In this document: positions 48,190 to 57,114 of the stretch, piece after piece
Layout of the letters: every line of letters starts with the position of its first letter
Numbering within the stretch: the stretch's first letter is position 1
Source of the DNA: Rhodobacteraceae bacterium LMO-JJ12
Lineage (GTDB): Bacteria > Pseudomonadota > Alphaproteobacteria > Rhodobacterales > Rhodobacteraceae
Length of the DNA stretch: 64,000 nucleotides
Direction of reading: 5' to 3'
NCBI GenBank assembly: GCA_021555075.1
Contig: JAKGBX010000002.1
Location: 305,001 to 369,000 of the forward strand
Translations under genes and position numbers: made by a program
Notes under the pieces: generated by a model
What the model saw: only the letters and a program-made list of their open reading frames with translations
What the model was told of the DNA's origin: nothing
Database searches by the model: none

Positions 48190-50696
48190 ATGCCAACCCC
48201 ACTAACCCTTCGAATTTCGGTGCAGAACATGTCCTGCGCGTCTTGTGTCGGGCGGGTCGAGCGGGCTCTGTCTGTGCTGCCGGGGGTCAGTAACGTCAGT
48301 GTCAATCTTGCCAGTGAAACAGCGCAGGCATAGATTGATGCGCCCGGTCGCATCTCCGAAGCCATAAAGGCGCTTGACGAGGCGGGCTATCCTGCCCGGA
48401 CTCAAAGCGTCCGGCTGAACGTGGCGTCGATGACCTGCGCCTCTTGCGTGGGGCGCGTTGACAAGGCCCTGGGGGCTGTGCCGGGTGTACTGGATGTGAA
48501 CGTGAATCTCGCCTCCGAGACTGCGACGGTCACCTATGTTGAAGGTGCGGTGGATCTGGCAGACTTGCTTAAGGCGGCGAAGGATGCCGGCTATCCGGCA
48601 GAGTCCGCGCAGGACACTGCGCCCGAAGACCACAGCGCCCGCAAAGAGGGCGAGGCGCGTAAGCTGGCCCGAAGACAGCGTTGGTTGCGGCGCTTGCCTT
48701 GCCGGTGTTCCTGTTGGAAATGGGCGCGCATATTATCCCAGGCATGCATGATCTGATCGGTCGCACGATCGGCCATCAGACCAGTTGGATGATCCAGTTC
48801 GTGCTGACCACAGCTATCTTAGTCTGGCCCGGTCGTGCCTTCTATACGAAGGGCTTTCCGGCGCTCTTCAAGGGCGCGCCGGACATGAACAGCCTTGTCG
48901 CGGTCGGCACCTCGGCTGCCTATCTTTATTCGCTTGTGGCGCTGTTTGCCCCCGCACTTTTGCCCGAAGCCTCGCGTGCTGTCTATTTTGAAGCGGCGGC
49001 GGTGATCGTGGGTCTGATCCTTCTGGGCCGCTGGATGGAGGCGCGTGCCAAGGGGCGCACCGGGGCCGCGATCCAGAAACTGCTTGGCCTGCAGGCGCGT
49101 ACCGCGCGGGTCTTGGTGGGCGGCGACACACAAGACGTGGCAATCGAACAGATTCGCACGGGCGATATCCTTGTCGTGCGCCCGGGCGAGCGGATCGCCG
49201 TGGACGGTGAGGTGACCGATGGTAGCGCACGGGTTGATGAAAGCATGATTACCGGCGAACCGGTGCCCGTGGCCAAGACGACTGGCGATCCTGTTACCGG
49301 CGGCACGGTCAACGGCACAGGGGCCTTCCAGTTTCGGGCAACCCGCGTCGGGGCCGATACGACCCTGGCGCAAATTATTCGGATGGTCGAAGAGGCGCAG
49401 GGGGCCAAGCTGCCAATTCAGGGCATGGTGGACCGGATCACTCTCTGGTTCGTGCCCGCTGTCATGATGCTGGCCGTTTTGACGGTGATCGTCTGGTTGC
49501 TGGCCGGACCATCACCCGCTCTCTCCTACGCATTGGTGGCGGGCGTGTCTGTGCTGATCATTGCCTGCCCCTGCGCGATGGGACTGGCCTCGCCGACCTC
49601 GATCATGGTCGGTACCGGCCGGGCTGCCGAGATGGGCGTGCTGTTTCGCAAGGGCGACGCGCTACAACAGCTGACGAGCGTCGATGTCGTGGCGCTAGAC
49701 AAAACCGGCACGGTAACTGAAGGCCGCCCCGAACTGACCGATCTGGTTTTGACCGACGGGTTCGACAGGGCGGACGTCTTGGCGCTTATCGCAGCGGTGG
49801 AAGCGCAGTCGGAACATTCCGTCGCCGACGCAATCGTTCGGGCAGCGCGTGCAGAGAACGTCGCGCGGCATAACATCGAAAACTTTGAGTCCATCACCGG
49901 ACACGGTGTCCGCGCAGAGGTGGCTGGACGCGATGTCCTAGTCGGGGCCGACCGCCTGATGATACGCGAAGGGCTGGAAATCGGCGTGCTGGCCGATGAA
50001 GAACGGCGTCTCGCGGAACAGGGCCGCACCGCGCTGTTCGCGGCCATCGAAGGGCGTGTGGCCGCAGTGATCGCCGTGGCCAACCCGGTGAAACCCGCCA
50101 GCGCAGCGGCGATCAGCGCGCTGCATGATCTGGGGCTGAAGGTCGCCATGATAACGGGCGACAAACGTGAGACCGCAGAGGCCATTGCGCGAGAAACGGG
50201 CATCGACCACGTGATCGCTGGCGTCTTGCCGGACGGTAAAGTCGCGGCGCTGGACGAATTGCGCGGGAACGGACGGCGCATCGCTTTTGTCGGTGACGGG
50301 ATCAACGATGCTCCTGCGCTCGCTCATGCGGATGTGGGGATCGCCATCGGCACCGGGACCGACGTGGCCATCGAATCCGCCGATGTGGTCTTGATGTCCG
50401 GCGATTTGCGTGGCGTCGTGAACGCGTTCGAGGTTTCGACCCGCACCATGCGCAACATTCGTCAGAACCTGTTCTGGGCCTTTGGCTACAACGTCGCCCT
50501 GATCCCCGTGGCGGCAGGCGTGCTTTACCCGGTATTTGGCCTTCTGCTCTCACCGGTGCTGGCCGCGGGAGCCATGGCGCTCAGTTCCGTTTTCGTCCTG
50601 ACGAACGCATTGCGCCTGCGCCGGGTTCGTCCGGCGATGGATGAGGCGAAATTGGCCCAGCCTTCCGCGTCCCTGTCACCTGAACCAGCCGAATGA
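48190..50696 (+). CDS. copA: Cu(I)-exporting P-type ATPase, second copy, disrupted
   Basis: Two N-terminal HMA domains are encoded (NMSCASC at 48226-48246 and SMTCASC at 48430-48450). A TAG at 48331-48333 interrupts the first. A second break follows near 48681, where one missing T shifts the frame; from there to 50696 the core is intact, with TGEPV, the copper-type [18 protein letters not shown] and [10 protein letters not shown]. Unbroken it would be a normal ~835-aa CopA pumping Cu(I). As written it could only be made as fragments. Both lesions are single-base events and may be errors. It sits under a MerR-type operator and upstream of cueR. Confidence 0.85.
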
Positions 50697-50709
50697 AAAG
50701 GAATAGACG

Positions 50710-51105
50710 ATGAACATCGGAGAAGTGGCCAACTTTTCGGGCGTACCCGCCAAAACGATCCGCTACTATGAAGATATCGGGCTTGTGCAGCCCTTGCGCA
50801 GTGCCAACGGCTACCGCAGTTTCCGGCAAAGCGACGTGCACAAGCTGGCATTTCTGAGCAGAGCCCGTGCCTTGGGCTTTACCATCGAGGACTGTCGAAA
50901 CCTTTTGAAGCTTTACGCTGACACTGACCGTGCCAGCGCCGAGGTGAAACAGATCGCAGAAGAGCATCTTGAGAGGATCGACCATAAGATAGTGGAGCTT
51001 AACCAGATGCGCGCGACGCTCGCACATCTGGTTAACGCTTGCGCGGGCGACCACCGTCCCGACTGTCCAATCCTGGCCGATCTGGCGAGGGAGCAAAAAA
51101 AATAA
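50710..51105 (+). CDS. cueR: CueR/HmrR-family copper-responsive regulator
   Basis: The 131-aa MerR-type protein has the N-terminal helix-turn-helix (MNIGEVANFSGVPAKTIRYY) and a dimerisation helix. The metal loop is near the C-terminus (NACAGDHRPDCPIL), with the Cys-x7-Cys spacing of Cu(I)/Ag/Au sensors. AAAGGA precedes the ATG. It follows copA-2 by 13 bases in the same direction. It is the only MerR-family gene in the window and the natural candidate to act at the five MerR-type sites. Confidence 0.93.
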   Translation: MNIGEVANFSGVPAKTIRYYEDIGLVQPLRSANGYRSFRQSDVHKLAFLSRARALGFTIEDCRNLLKLYADTDRASAEVKQIAEEHLERIDHKIVELNQMRATLAHLVNACAGDHRPDCPILADLAREQKK

Positions 51106-51144
51106 AGAACAACTGAAAGAGACCGGCTAGAGCGGCAGTCCGCT

Positions 51145-51557
51145 ATGGGTTGGGCCGCGATACTGGCAGTCGTACTCTTCGGTCTGAGCGGGCTTTTGCA
51201 TGTTCGTGCAGTGTCTTTCGCCATGGAAAGAACGAAGCTGGTGGCATCACGCAATGGCAGTTTGCTGGTCGCACTCTAGTGCTGGCGCCCGCTCATGTGA
51301 TCGAATCCGGGTTCTATGCCGTCGGCCTGGTAATCGGCGAATCGATGGGTCTCGGTGGCTTGGTCCAAGAAAACGTCATTTCGCCCATGGACGTCTTCTA
51401 TTTCTCAGTCGTGAACTATACCTCACTGGGGCTTGGCGACATTTATCCCACAGGGCATCTGCGCTTGCTCGCAGGGGTCGAGACGCTGAACGGTTTTCTG
51501 CTCATCAGTTGTTCCGCTTCGACGATCTTCTTGATCACGACACACCGTGACGATTGA
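51145..51557 (+). pseudogene. Two-helix K+ channel-like protein, frameshifted
   Basis: From ATG 51145 the frame gives MGWAAILAVVLFGLSGLLHV and runs to a stop at about 51277. The continuation is in another frame from about 51275 (LVLAPAHVIESGFYAVGLVI, then VVNYTSLGLGDIYPTG and a second helix FLLISCSASTIFLIT). TSLGLGDIYP matches the potassium selectivity-filter region of small ion-channel proteins. A 2-base insertion around GCACTCTAGTG (51271-51281) explains the break. Whether this gene belongs to the copper operon or simply sits between cueR and DUF305 is not clear. Confidence 0.65.
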
Positions 51558-51661
51558 GCAATCCGGCCACATGCCAAACATTTCCGGACAAGATGGAACA
51601 TTCCAGCGCTGGAGAGTTGTTCCCTACAACAGTAAATACATTTTCGATACCGGAGATACTC

Positions 51662-52552
51662 ATGTCATACGGACGTTTTTTTGCGATGATTGCCACCTCT
51701 ACGGTGGTGATGTTCATCCTGATGTATTTGAACACCTTTCTCTGGACCCACGTATTTTGGTCAGAGACGCGCGCCTACATGGCGCTGCTGATGGGCGCGA
51801 CGATGGCGGTCATCATGCTTGGTTTCATGCTGTCCATGTATTCCAGCAAGAGCATCAATGCCGCCATTTTTGCCGGAGCCGTCGTGGCCTTTGCCGCCTC
51901 GCTCTGGCTCGTCCGCAGTCAGGTTACGGTTGGGGACACCAGCTACATGCGTGCGATGATACCGCACCACTCCATCGCGATCATGACGTCAAGCCGCGCC
52001 AATATCTCTGATCCGCGCGTCAGAAAACTGGCGGACCAAATTATCTTTGCTCAGGATAAGGAAATCGCCGAGATGCAGTATCTTGTGAACGACATCGACG
52101 CGAATGGTGAAGCGACCGAACAGGGCAAGGGCAATAGTGAACCGGCCCAGATTGTCGGCTTGGACGAGGCGCTTTCATCCGCCGAAATAGCCATCCTCGA
52201 TCTTGAATTTCTGACCGACGAAGACATTGCACAGTTGTTTCCCAGCGGTGCCACCTGCACATTCAACTATACGACGACCAGCAAACCTGCGCTTGTGGTT
52301 GGCGAAGTGGGCGGCAGTGCGGCGGCCCTCGTCAAGATCAGCGGCGATCTGGTGCGACTCGACGACGAGAGCAGCGGCAACAGCCCGATAACGACGTGGA
52401 ACATCGACGGCATGTCTCTGCGGCTGATCACGCCGGACGGGACCGATACCCTGGAGATAGGCAATCGCGAGATGCAGGAAGCCAACCTCGTTCTTGAACT
52501 CGATGTCGGCCTGCGGGCAGGGTATCGCGGTTTTTATGACTGTGGTGCCTGA
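51662..52552 (+). CDS. DUF305 membrane protein with extra C-terminal domain
   Basis: ATG 51662 follows GGAG. Three N-terminal membrane helices (MIATSTVVMFILMYLNTF, MALLMGATMAVIMLGFML, NAAIFAGAVVAFAASLWL) precede the DUF305 part with [19 protein letters not shown] further ~120-residue domain follows (AEIAILDLEFLTDEDIAQLF, CTFNYTTTSKPALVVGEVGG). The His pair of PHHS is the expected copper ligand. The C-terminal domain is absent from the broken paralogue at 20177 and I cannot name it. It probably binds copper in the periplasm. The glutaredoxin-MauE gene follows after 22 bases. Confidence 0.8.
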   Translation: MSYGRFFAMIATSTVVMFILMYLNTFLWTHVFWSETRAYMALLMGATMAVIMLGFMLSMYSSKSINAAIFAGAVVAFAASLWLVRSQVTVGDTSYMRAMIPHHSIAIMTSSRANISDPRVRKLADQIIFAQDKEIAEMQYLVNDIDANGEATEQGKGNSEPAQIVGLDEALSSAEIAILDLEFLTDEDIAQLFPSGATCTFNYTTTSKPALVVGEVGGSAAALVKISGDLVRLDDESSGNSPITTWNIDGMSLRLITPDGTDTLEIGNREMQEANLVLELDVGLRAGYRGFYDCGA

Positions 52553-52574
52553 ACCTGAAAGCGGAGGGAGTTTC

Positions 52575-53339
52575 GTGTCCAAGAACACACCTAGTACAGC
52601 CGAGCTTTACCGGATGGTCATGCCCGATCATCTCTGCCCCTATGGTCTCAAATCGAAAGACTTGCTCGAACGTGAAGGATACCGGGTCGAGGATCACCAT
52701 CTGACCACACGTGAGGAAACCGACGCTTTCATGGAAAAGCACGGCGTCGAAACGACACCGCAAACCTGGATCACCGGTGAGCGGATCGGCGGATATGACG
52801 AATTGCGGGTTCATTTCGATATCGACGCACCCAAAAATGAACGCGCCGAGACATCCTATCAACCGGTGATCGCGATCTTCTCCGTCGCATTCCTGATGGC
52901 GCTCGGCCTGTCGTGGTTCAGCTTCCAGGCCTTATTCACCCTGAGGGCCATCGAGTGGTCTATTGCAATTTCCATGTGTTTCCTCGCCGTGCAAAAGCTG
53001 CAGGACGTAGAGAGTTTTTCAACGATGTTCCTGAATTACGACCTGCTGGCGCGCAAATGGGTACGCTACGGCAAGATTTATCCGTTCGGCGAGGCATTCG
53101 CCGGTATCCTCATGGTCGCCGGCGCGCTCACCTGGCTGTCGGCACCCGTCGCTTTGTTCATCGGAACGGTCGGCGCGATATCGGTTATCAAAGCGGTCTA
53201 TATAGACAAGCGCGAGTTGAAATGCGCCTGTGTTGGCGGGGAGAGCAATGTCCCGCTTGGTTTCGTCTCGCTCACCGAAAATGTCATGATGGTGGTGATG
53301 GGTCTCTGGATGCCGATCAGAATTTTCGTGCTGGGCTAA
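52575..53339 (+). CDS. Glutaredoxin domain fused to MauE-type membrane domain
   Basis: GTG 52575 sits after a strong GGAGGGAG site. Residues ~10-85 form a glutaredoxin-like domain with the motif CPYG (one Cys) and the binding-site segments TTPQTWITGERIGGYDEL. The rest has four or five membrane helices of the MauE/DoxX type (PVIAIFSVAFLMALGLSWF; GEAFAGILMVAGALTWLS) and a Cys pair in KCACVGGESNVPLGF. MauE-like proteins are membrane thiol-redox partners. The fusion suggests transfer of reducing power or glutathione chemistry at the membrane. It ends the cueR-DUF305 block. Domain calls are firm, function inferred. Confidence 0.75.
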   Translation: MSKNTPSTAELYRMVMPDHLCPYGLKSKDLLEREGYRVEDHHLTTREETDAFMEKHGVETTPQTWITGERIGGYDELRVHFDIDAPKNERAETSYQPVIAIFSVAFLMALGLSWFSFQALFTLRAIEWSIAISMCFLAVQKLQDVESFSTMFLNYDLLARKWVRYGKIYPFGEAFAGILMVAGALTWLSAPVALFIGTVGAISVIKAVYIDKRELKCACVGGESNVPLGFVSLTENVMMVVMGLWMPIRIFVLG

Positions 53340-53642
53340 GAGATCAGGAGCATTTGCGCTGCACGATCTTTCCATTTCTTGTAAAAGTGCAGTATCTGCA
53401 CTCAATCGCAAGTCTGACACGAACGGCTCGATTTTCGGACCCGCGTACGCGATATTTAACATAACTCTCATTGTACGTATTACATATGTAGCCGCAAAGC
53501 GATAATGTCACCCCTGCGCAATTCAGGAATGTCACTCTCCTCGAAAAACGATGTGAGGATAAGCGGACTGTCTGTCGTTAGGGTTTTTGGCACCAATGGC
53601 TGCGTAAACTAAGAGAGAGTTTGGCTCATCTGGTTGGTTTGA
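53340..53642. other. Intergenic region between island and IS remnant
   Basis: No gene is seen. AATGTCAC occurs at 53504-53511 and 53528-53535 with the same orientation, 24 bases apart, which may be part of a transposon end. The 3' end of the IS element (inverted repeat not identified) should lie near 53590-53640. Confidence 0.4.
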
Positions 53643-54071
53643 TTATGCGGTGCGTTGCCTGTGATGCAAGCGTCGCGCTTCGAGTGTCTTTCGTTTGATC
53701 CTTTCCCTTTGCTGCAGAATGGCTTTGTCACGACCGAAGTAGACGTCGGCAGGCGTGACGTTGTTCAGGCTCTCGTGATATCGCTGATGGTTGTAGTGAT
53801 CGACGAAGGCTTCGATCTGAGCGTCGAGGTCTCCGGGCAGGAAGTAGTTTTCCAGCAAGATGCGGTTCTTCAATGTCTGGTGCCAACGCTCGATCTTGCC
53901 TTGGCTTTGCGGGTGATACGGTGCGCCGCGTGAGTGCTTCATCCCCTTGTCTTTCAACCAATCGGCAAGGTCGCCTGAGACGTAACTGGAGCCGTTGTCG
54001 CTGAGCAGCCGTGGCGGCCCGAAAACACGCAGGTCTCGATAGTCCGCATGAGCTTCTGTCGCATATTTCAC
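53643..54071 (-). mobile_element. IS3-family transposase, C-terminal remnant
   Basis: The frame encodes the second half of a DDE integrase core. Asp is in RLLSDNGSSYVSGDLADWL and Glu in QGKIERWHQTLKNRILLENY; then come FVDHYNHQRYHESLNNVTPA and a basic tail. This matches orfB of IS3-type elements. The first Asp of the triad and the whole orfA are missing: upstream of 54071 the frame reaches a stop within nine codons. So this is a truncated copy that cannot move by itself. It marks the right edge of the metal island. Confidence 0.85.
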
Positions 54072-54137
54072 CCCTCGGATGGGCGCATATCTTGCTCACA
54101 GGCGAATACAGGTGGCCAAAATCGTGATCAAAAGAGC

Positions 54138-54422
<285 letters not shown>

Positions 54423-54499
54423 CTACAGTACAATTCTGGTTCCCGATCGAAACCTGCTTTGGGCATGGAGCGGCCCAAGGGGAACACCTTTGCAGAATG

Positions 54500-55081
54500 T
54501 CAGTGGAATCCGAAGTACCAAACTGCCATCGGTACACCCGATAAAAGAAACAACGCGCCCACCATCAATGCGCCGTCGCGGGTCAGCAGCGCGGCCGCGA
54601 AGAGCGCGATGACGGCAGACGCGATGGAGCCCGATGTCGGAACCAGTTCCATGAAAGGCATGAAAAGCGTGAGCGCCATGATCAGCAGTAACGGCAGGTA
54701 AAAGCAGGGACGATGAAACAGGAAGGTAAGCCGTTCCTTCAGGAACCGTTCAACGAAGTGCAAAGGCTTGCGGAGCCATCCGATCCCCTTGCAGAGCTTG
54801 GCGGTCGACAGACGTCTGCGAGTGATAGAGCCAGGCAGCCAGAGGTGGCCGCGTCCGAGGATCATTTGCACAACCAAGAGAAACGTGATGGCGGCAACCA
54901 CCGCGGTGATGCCCGGTATCGCACTGGCGGGTGAGGTGGAAATGAGCGAAAAAATCAGCATGACGGACGCGAACGACCTTCGTCCAAGCCTTTCAATGAC
55001 TTCCTGCACCGTGATCTCATCTCCATCGACGGCGGACTCCAGTCGGTCAAGAACATCGCTGAGCGCGTGATTTTCAGTCAT
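54500..55081 (-). CDS. exoD: ExoD-family exopolysaccharide synthesis membrane protein
   Basis: From ATG 55081 the 193-aa product has the ExoD opening (LSDVLDRLESAVDGDEITVQ, then RSFASVMLIFSLISTSPASA) and several membrane helices (ITAVVAAITFLLVVQMIL, LPLLLIMALTLFMPFMEL). ExoD proteins affect exopolysaccharide production and alkaline tolerance in rhizobia. The start overlaps the upstream cytochrome gene by 8 bases, so it is the last gene of the respiratory operon as far as spacing shows, although its job seems unrelated. Confidence 0.8.
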   Translation of the reverse strand: MTENHALSDVLDRLESAVDGDEITVQEVIERLGRRSFASVMLIFSLISTSPASAIPGITAVVAAITFLLVVQMILGRGHLWLPGSITRRRLSTAKLCKGIGWLRKPLHFVERFLKERLTFLFHRPCFYLPLLLIMALTLFMPFMELVPTSGSIASAVIALFAAALLTRDGALMVGALFLLSGVPMAVWYFGFH

Positions 55082-56135
55082 GCCCCGGGTCGCTTTCGCT
55101 GGCAGGCAAGGTGGCGTAATAGGCGACAAGCGCGCCGATATCGCTGTCGCTCAGATTGCGGGCCGCCTTGCGCATCAGCTCCGCCCGCGCACCACCGCCC
55201 CGTCCGGCGTCGCGCCACAACCGCAGTTGCGTGCTGAGATAGGGGGCGGGCAGGCCGGACAGGACCGGAAACAGCTCGGAGGTCTCGCTGGCGTTCGGGC
55301 CATGGCAGGCGGCGCAGGCGGGCACGTCGGGATCGGCGGTAGCGGCATGGGCCAGCGCGCGGCCCTGTTCGGCAAGCTGTGGCGACATCTGCGGTGCTGG
55401 GCCGGGTTCGGGGGTCTGCTCTGCGAACCAAAGCGCCAGGTCGTTCAGGGCGTCGGGGGAAACCCGGCTCACCGACTGCGCCATGATTCCGCTGGCGCGG
55501 GTGCCTTCCAGATAGGCGTGCAGCGACATCTCAAGGTAGGCGGCGCTTTGCTGCCCGAGGGGCGGCACATGGGCGCTGCCACCTTGCCCGTGGCAGCCAA
55601 GGCAATAGGCTTGGGGGGCGTCGCCCTTTGGCAGGCGGGTCAGGGCGGTGTAGTCGGCACCATCCATTCCCCGCTGTACCGAGGTCAGAAAGGCGACGAC
55701 CGGCCAGACATCGTCATCCCGCGCGGCGGGCCAATGGGGCATCCCGCTCATCTTCACGCCATTAGCGACGATCCAATGCAGATGATGCGGCTGCCAGTCC
55801 TGCACGGCGATCTCGATATGGGGCGGTGCCGGCACCATCGCCGCCATGGTGGCAGTGCGGGTCTGGCCGGGGGCGGCATGACAGGTGCGGCAGGCGGTAT
55901 CGTAATGGCGCGCGCCCAGTTCGATCAGGTCGGGATCGCCCAGGTCCGGCATGTTTGCGGGTTTTTCCGCGCGCAGCCGTACCGAGTTGCGGAACGTGGT
56001 GTGCAGCACCCAGGACACGCCCGGCAGATGCCCCATCCGCGCGGACACGTTGTAAAGCCCGAACCCGACGACCGCGCCGCCGACCATAATACCCAGCACC
56101 GCCAGAACCGTCAGGGTCTGCCAGATACGCCTCAT
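55074..56135 (-). CDS. Three-haem cytochrome c, membrane-anchored
   Basis: An N-terminal helix (WQTLTVLAVLGIMVGGAVVG) precedes three haem sites: CRTCH (~82-86), CLGCH (~188-192) and CAACH (~285-289). Met ligands are likely in KMSGMPHWP and in later segments. At 353 aa it is larger than the usual mono-haem carriers. It lies downstream of ctaG in the operon with the caa3 oxidase. It may feed electrons to the oxidase subunit II haem or accept them from another dehydrogenase. Start overlaps the ctaG stop. Confidence 0.85.
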   Translation of the reverse strand: MRRIWQTLTVLAVLGIMVGGAVVGFGLYNVSARMGHLPGVSWVLHTTFRNSVRLRAEKPANMPDLGDPDLIELGARHYDTACRTCHAAPGQTRTATMAAMVPAPPHIEIAVQDWQPHHLHWIVANGVKMSGMPHWPAARDDDVWPVVAFLTSVQRGMDGADYTALTRLPKGDAPQAYCLGCHGQGGSAHVPPLGQQSAAYLEMSLHAYLEGTRASGIMAQSVSRVSPDALNDLALWFAEQTPEPGPAPQMSPQLAEQGRALAHAATADPDVPACAACHGPNASETSELFPVLSGLPAPYLSTQLRLWRDAGRGGGARAELMRKAARNLSDSDIGALVAYYATLPASESDPGHD

Positions 56136-56710
56136 GGGTGCGCCTCCATCTTGCCGAGGGCGCGCCCGGTCAGGAACAGCCCGGCCACCAGATAGACCGG
56201 CGTGCCGATCGCAAGCATCAGCAGCCCGCCCAGTTGCTGCGCTGAAAGGTCAGGCGCCACGCCACAGATCTCGGCGTAAAGATCGCGCGGCGACAGCACG
56301 ATCAGCGCGCCCAGCAGCGTCATGTGCATCGACGTGAGCAGCAATCCGCCCGCGCCCATCAGCGGCTGATCGGTGCGCAGACAGCCGGCCCAGACAAGCA
56401 GACCCGCAGCCAGAAAACTGCCCTGTTCGGCCACGAAGCCGACGTCGCTGAGAAAGGCCAGCCCATAAGCGCCGGGCAGATGCCAGGCCCAGACCAGCAC
56501 GAATTCGATGGCCGCGGCGATCATCGGCGGCAGCGCCACCCGGTCCGCCCACCCGGGCGCGCCTAGTACCAGCAGCGGCGGTATCACCGCGACCAGCATC
56601 ATGTGGCGCAGCATATGGGCGGGAAACGCCGCGCCGAACCATGCCTCCAGCGGGGCCGCCCAGATGAATGCGGCCAGCACACACGCGGATATCAACGCCG
56701 CGCCCCTCAT
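56132..56710 (-). CDS. ctaG: Cytochrome c oxidase assembly protein, CtaG (caa3 type)
   Basis: The 192-aa membrane protein starts at ATG 56710 (overlapping the upstream stop) and has five or six helices, with AHMLRHMMLVAVIPPLLVLG and WAWHLPGAYGLAF. The conserved HMxxH-like arrangement and HMTLLGALIVLSPRDLYAEI fit the caa3_CtaG family. It helps to insert copper into the oxidase at the inner membrane. The longer frame from 57133 is antiparallel noise over the neighbour. Close to the oxidase genes as usual. Confidence 0.82.
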   Translation of the reverse strand: MRGAALISACVLAAFIWAAPLEAWFGAAFPAHMLRHMMLVAVIPPLLVLGAPGWADRVALPPMIAAAIEFVLVWAWHLPGAYGLAFLSDVGFVAEQGSFLAAGLLVWAGCLRTDQPLMGAGGLLLTSMHMTLLGALIVLSPRDLYAEICGVAPDLSAQQLGGLLMLAIGTPVYLVAGLFLTGRALGKMEAHP

Positions 56711-57114
56711 CGGCAGGTGTCCAGCAACAGAACGGGCAGGGTGCCATAGATCACGCCGATGGCCGAGATCAGCGCCAGCAACACCGCCGCATGGCCGAGG
56801 AACTGGTGCCGGTCCTCGGACACGCCCAGGGCGTTGGTGTAGTCGCCGGTATTGCCAACGTCCCATTGCCGCCAGGCACGCCACCCCAGCCACGCGACCA
56901 CCGCCAGCGCGAGAACCGTGGCCAGCATCAGCCCCAATCGGGCTGTGTCCAGCAGGCCGGGCGCCTTGGCACAGATCACCGCAGCAACGGCGTAGCTGGT
57001 CACGAAATGCGCGGCCCATATGACCGGGGCAAGGGTGATGCGCCACAGGCTCTCGCGCTCTTCGCGGAATTCGCGGCGCTCTTCGTCGGGGCGTGGCTGG
57101 TGTTCGCCAGTCAT
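56707..57114 (-). CDS. Unknown small membrane protein in caa3 operon, 135 aa
   Basis: ATG 57114 overlaps the oxidase stop (TGATG), and its own stop overlaps ctaG. A charged N-terminus (PRPDEERREFREERESLWRI) is followed by three helices (PVIWAAHFVTSYAVAAVICA, LGLMLATVLALAVVAWLGW, AVLLALISAIGVIYGTLPVL). Similar three-helix proteins sit in caa3 oxidase clusters; I do not know their function, perhaps an assembly factor. Confidence 0.7.
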   Translation of the reverse strand: MTGEHQPRPDEERREFREERESLWRITLAPVIWAAHFVTSYAVAAVICAKAPGLLDTARLGLMLATVLALAVVAWLGWRAWRQWDVGNTGDYTNALGVSEDRHQFLGHAAVLLALISAIGVIYGTLPVLLLDTCR

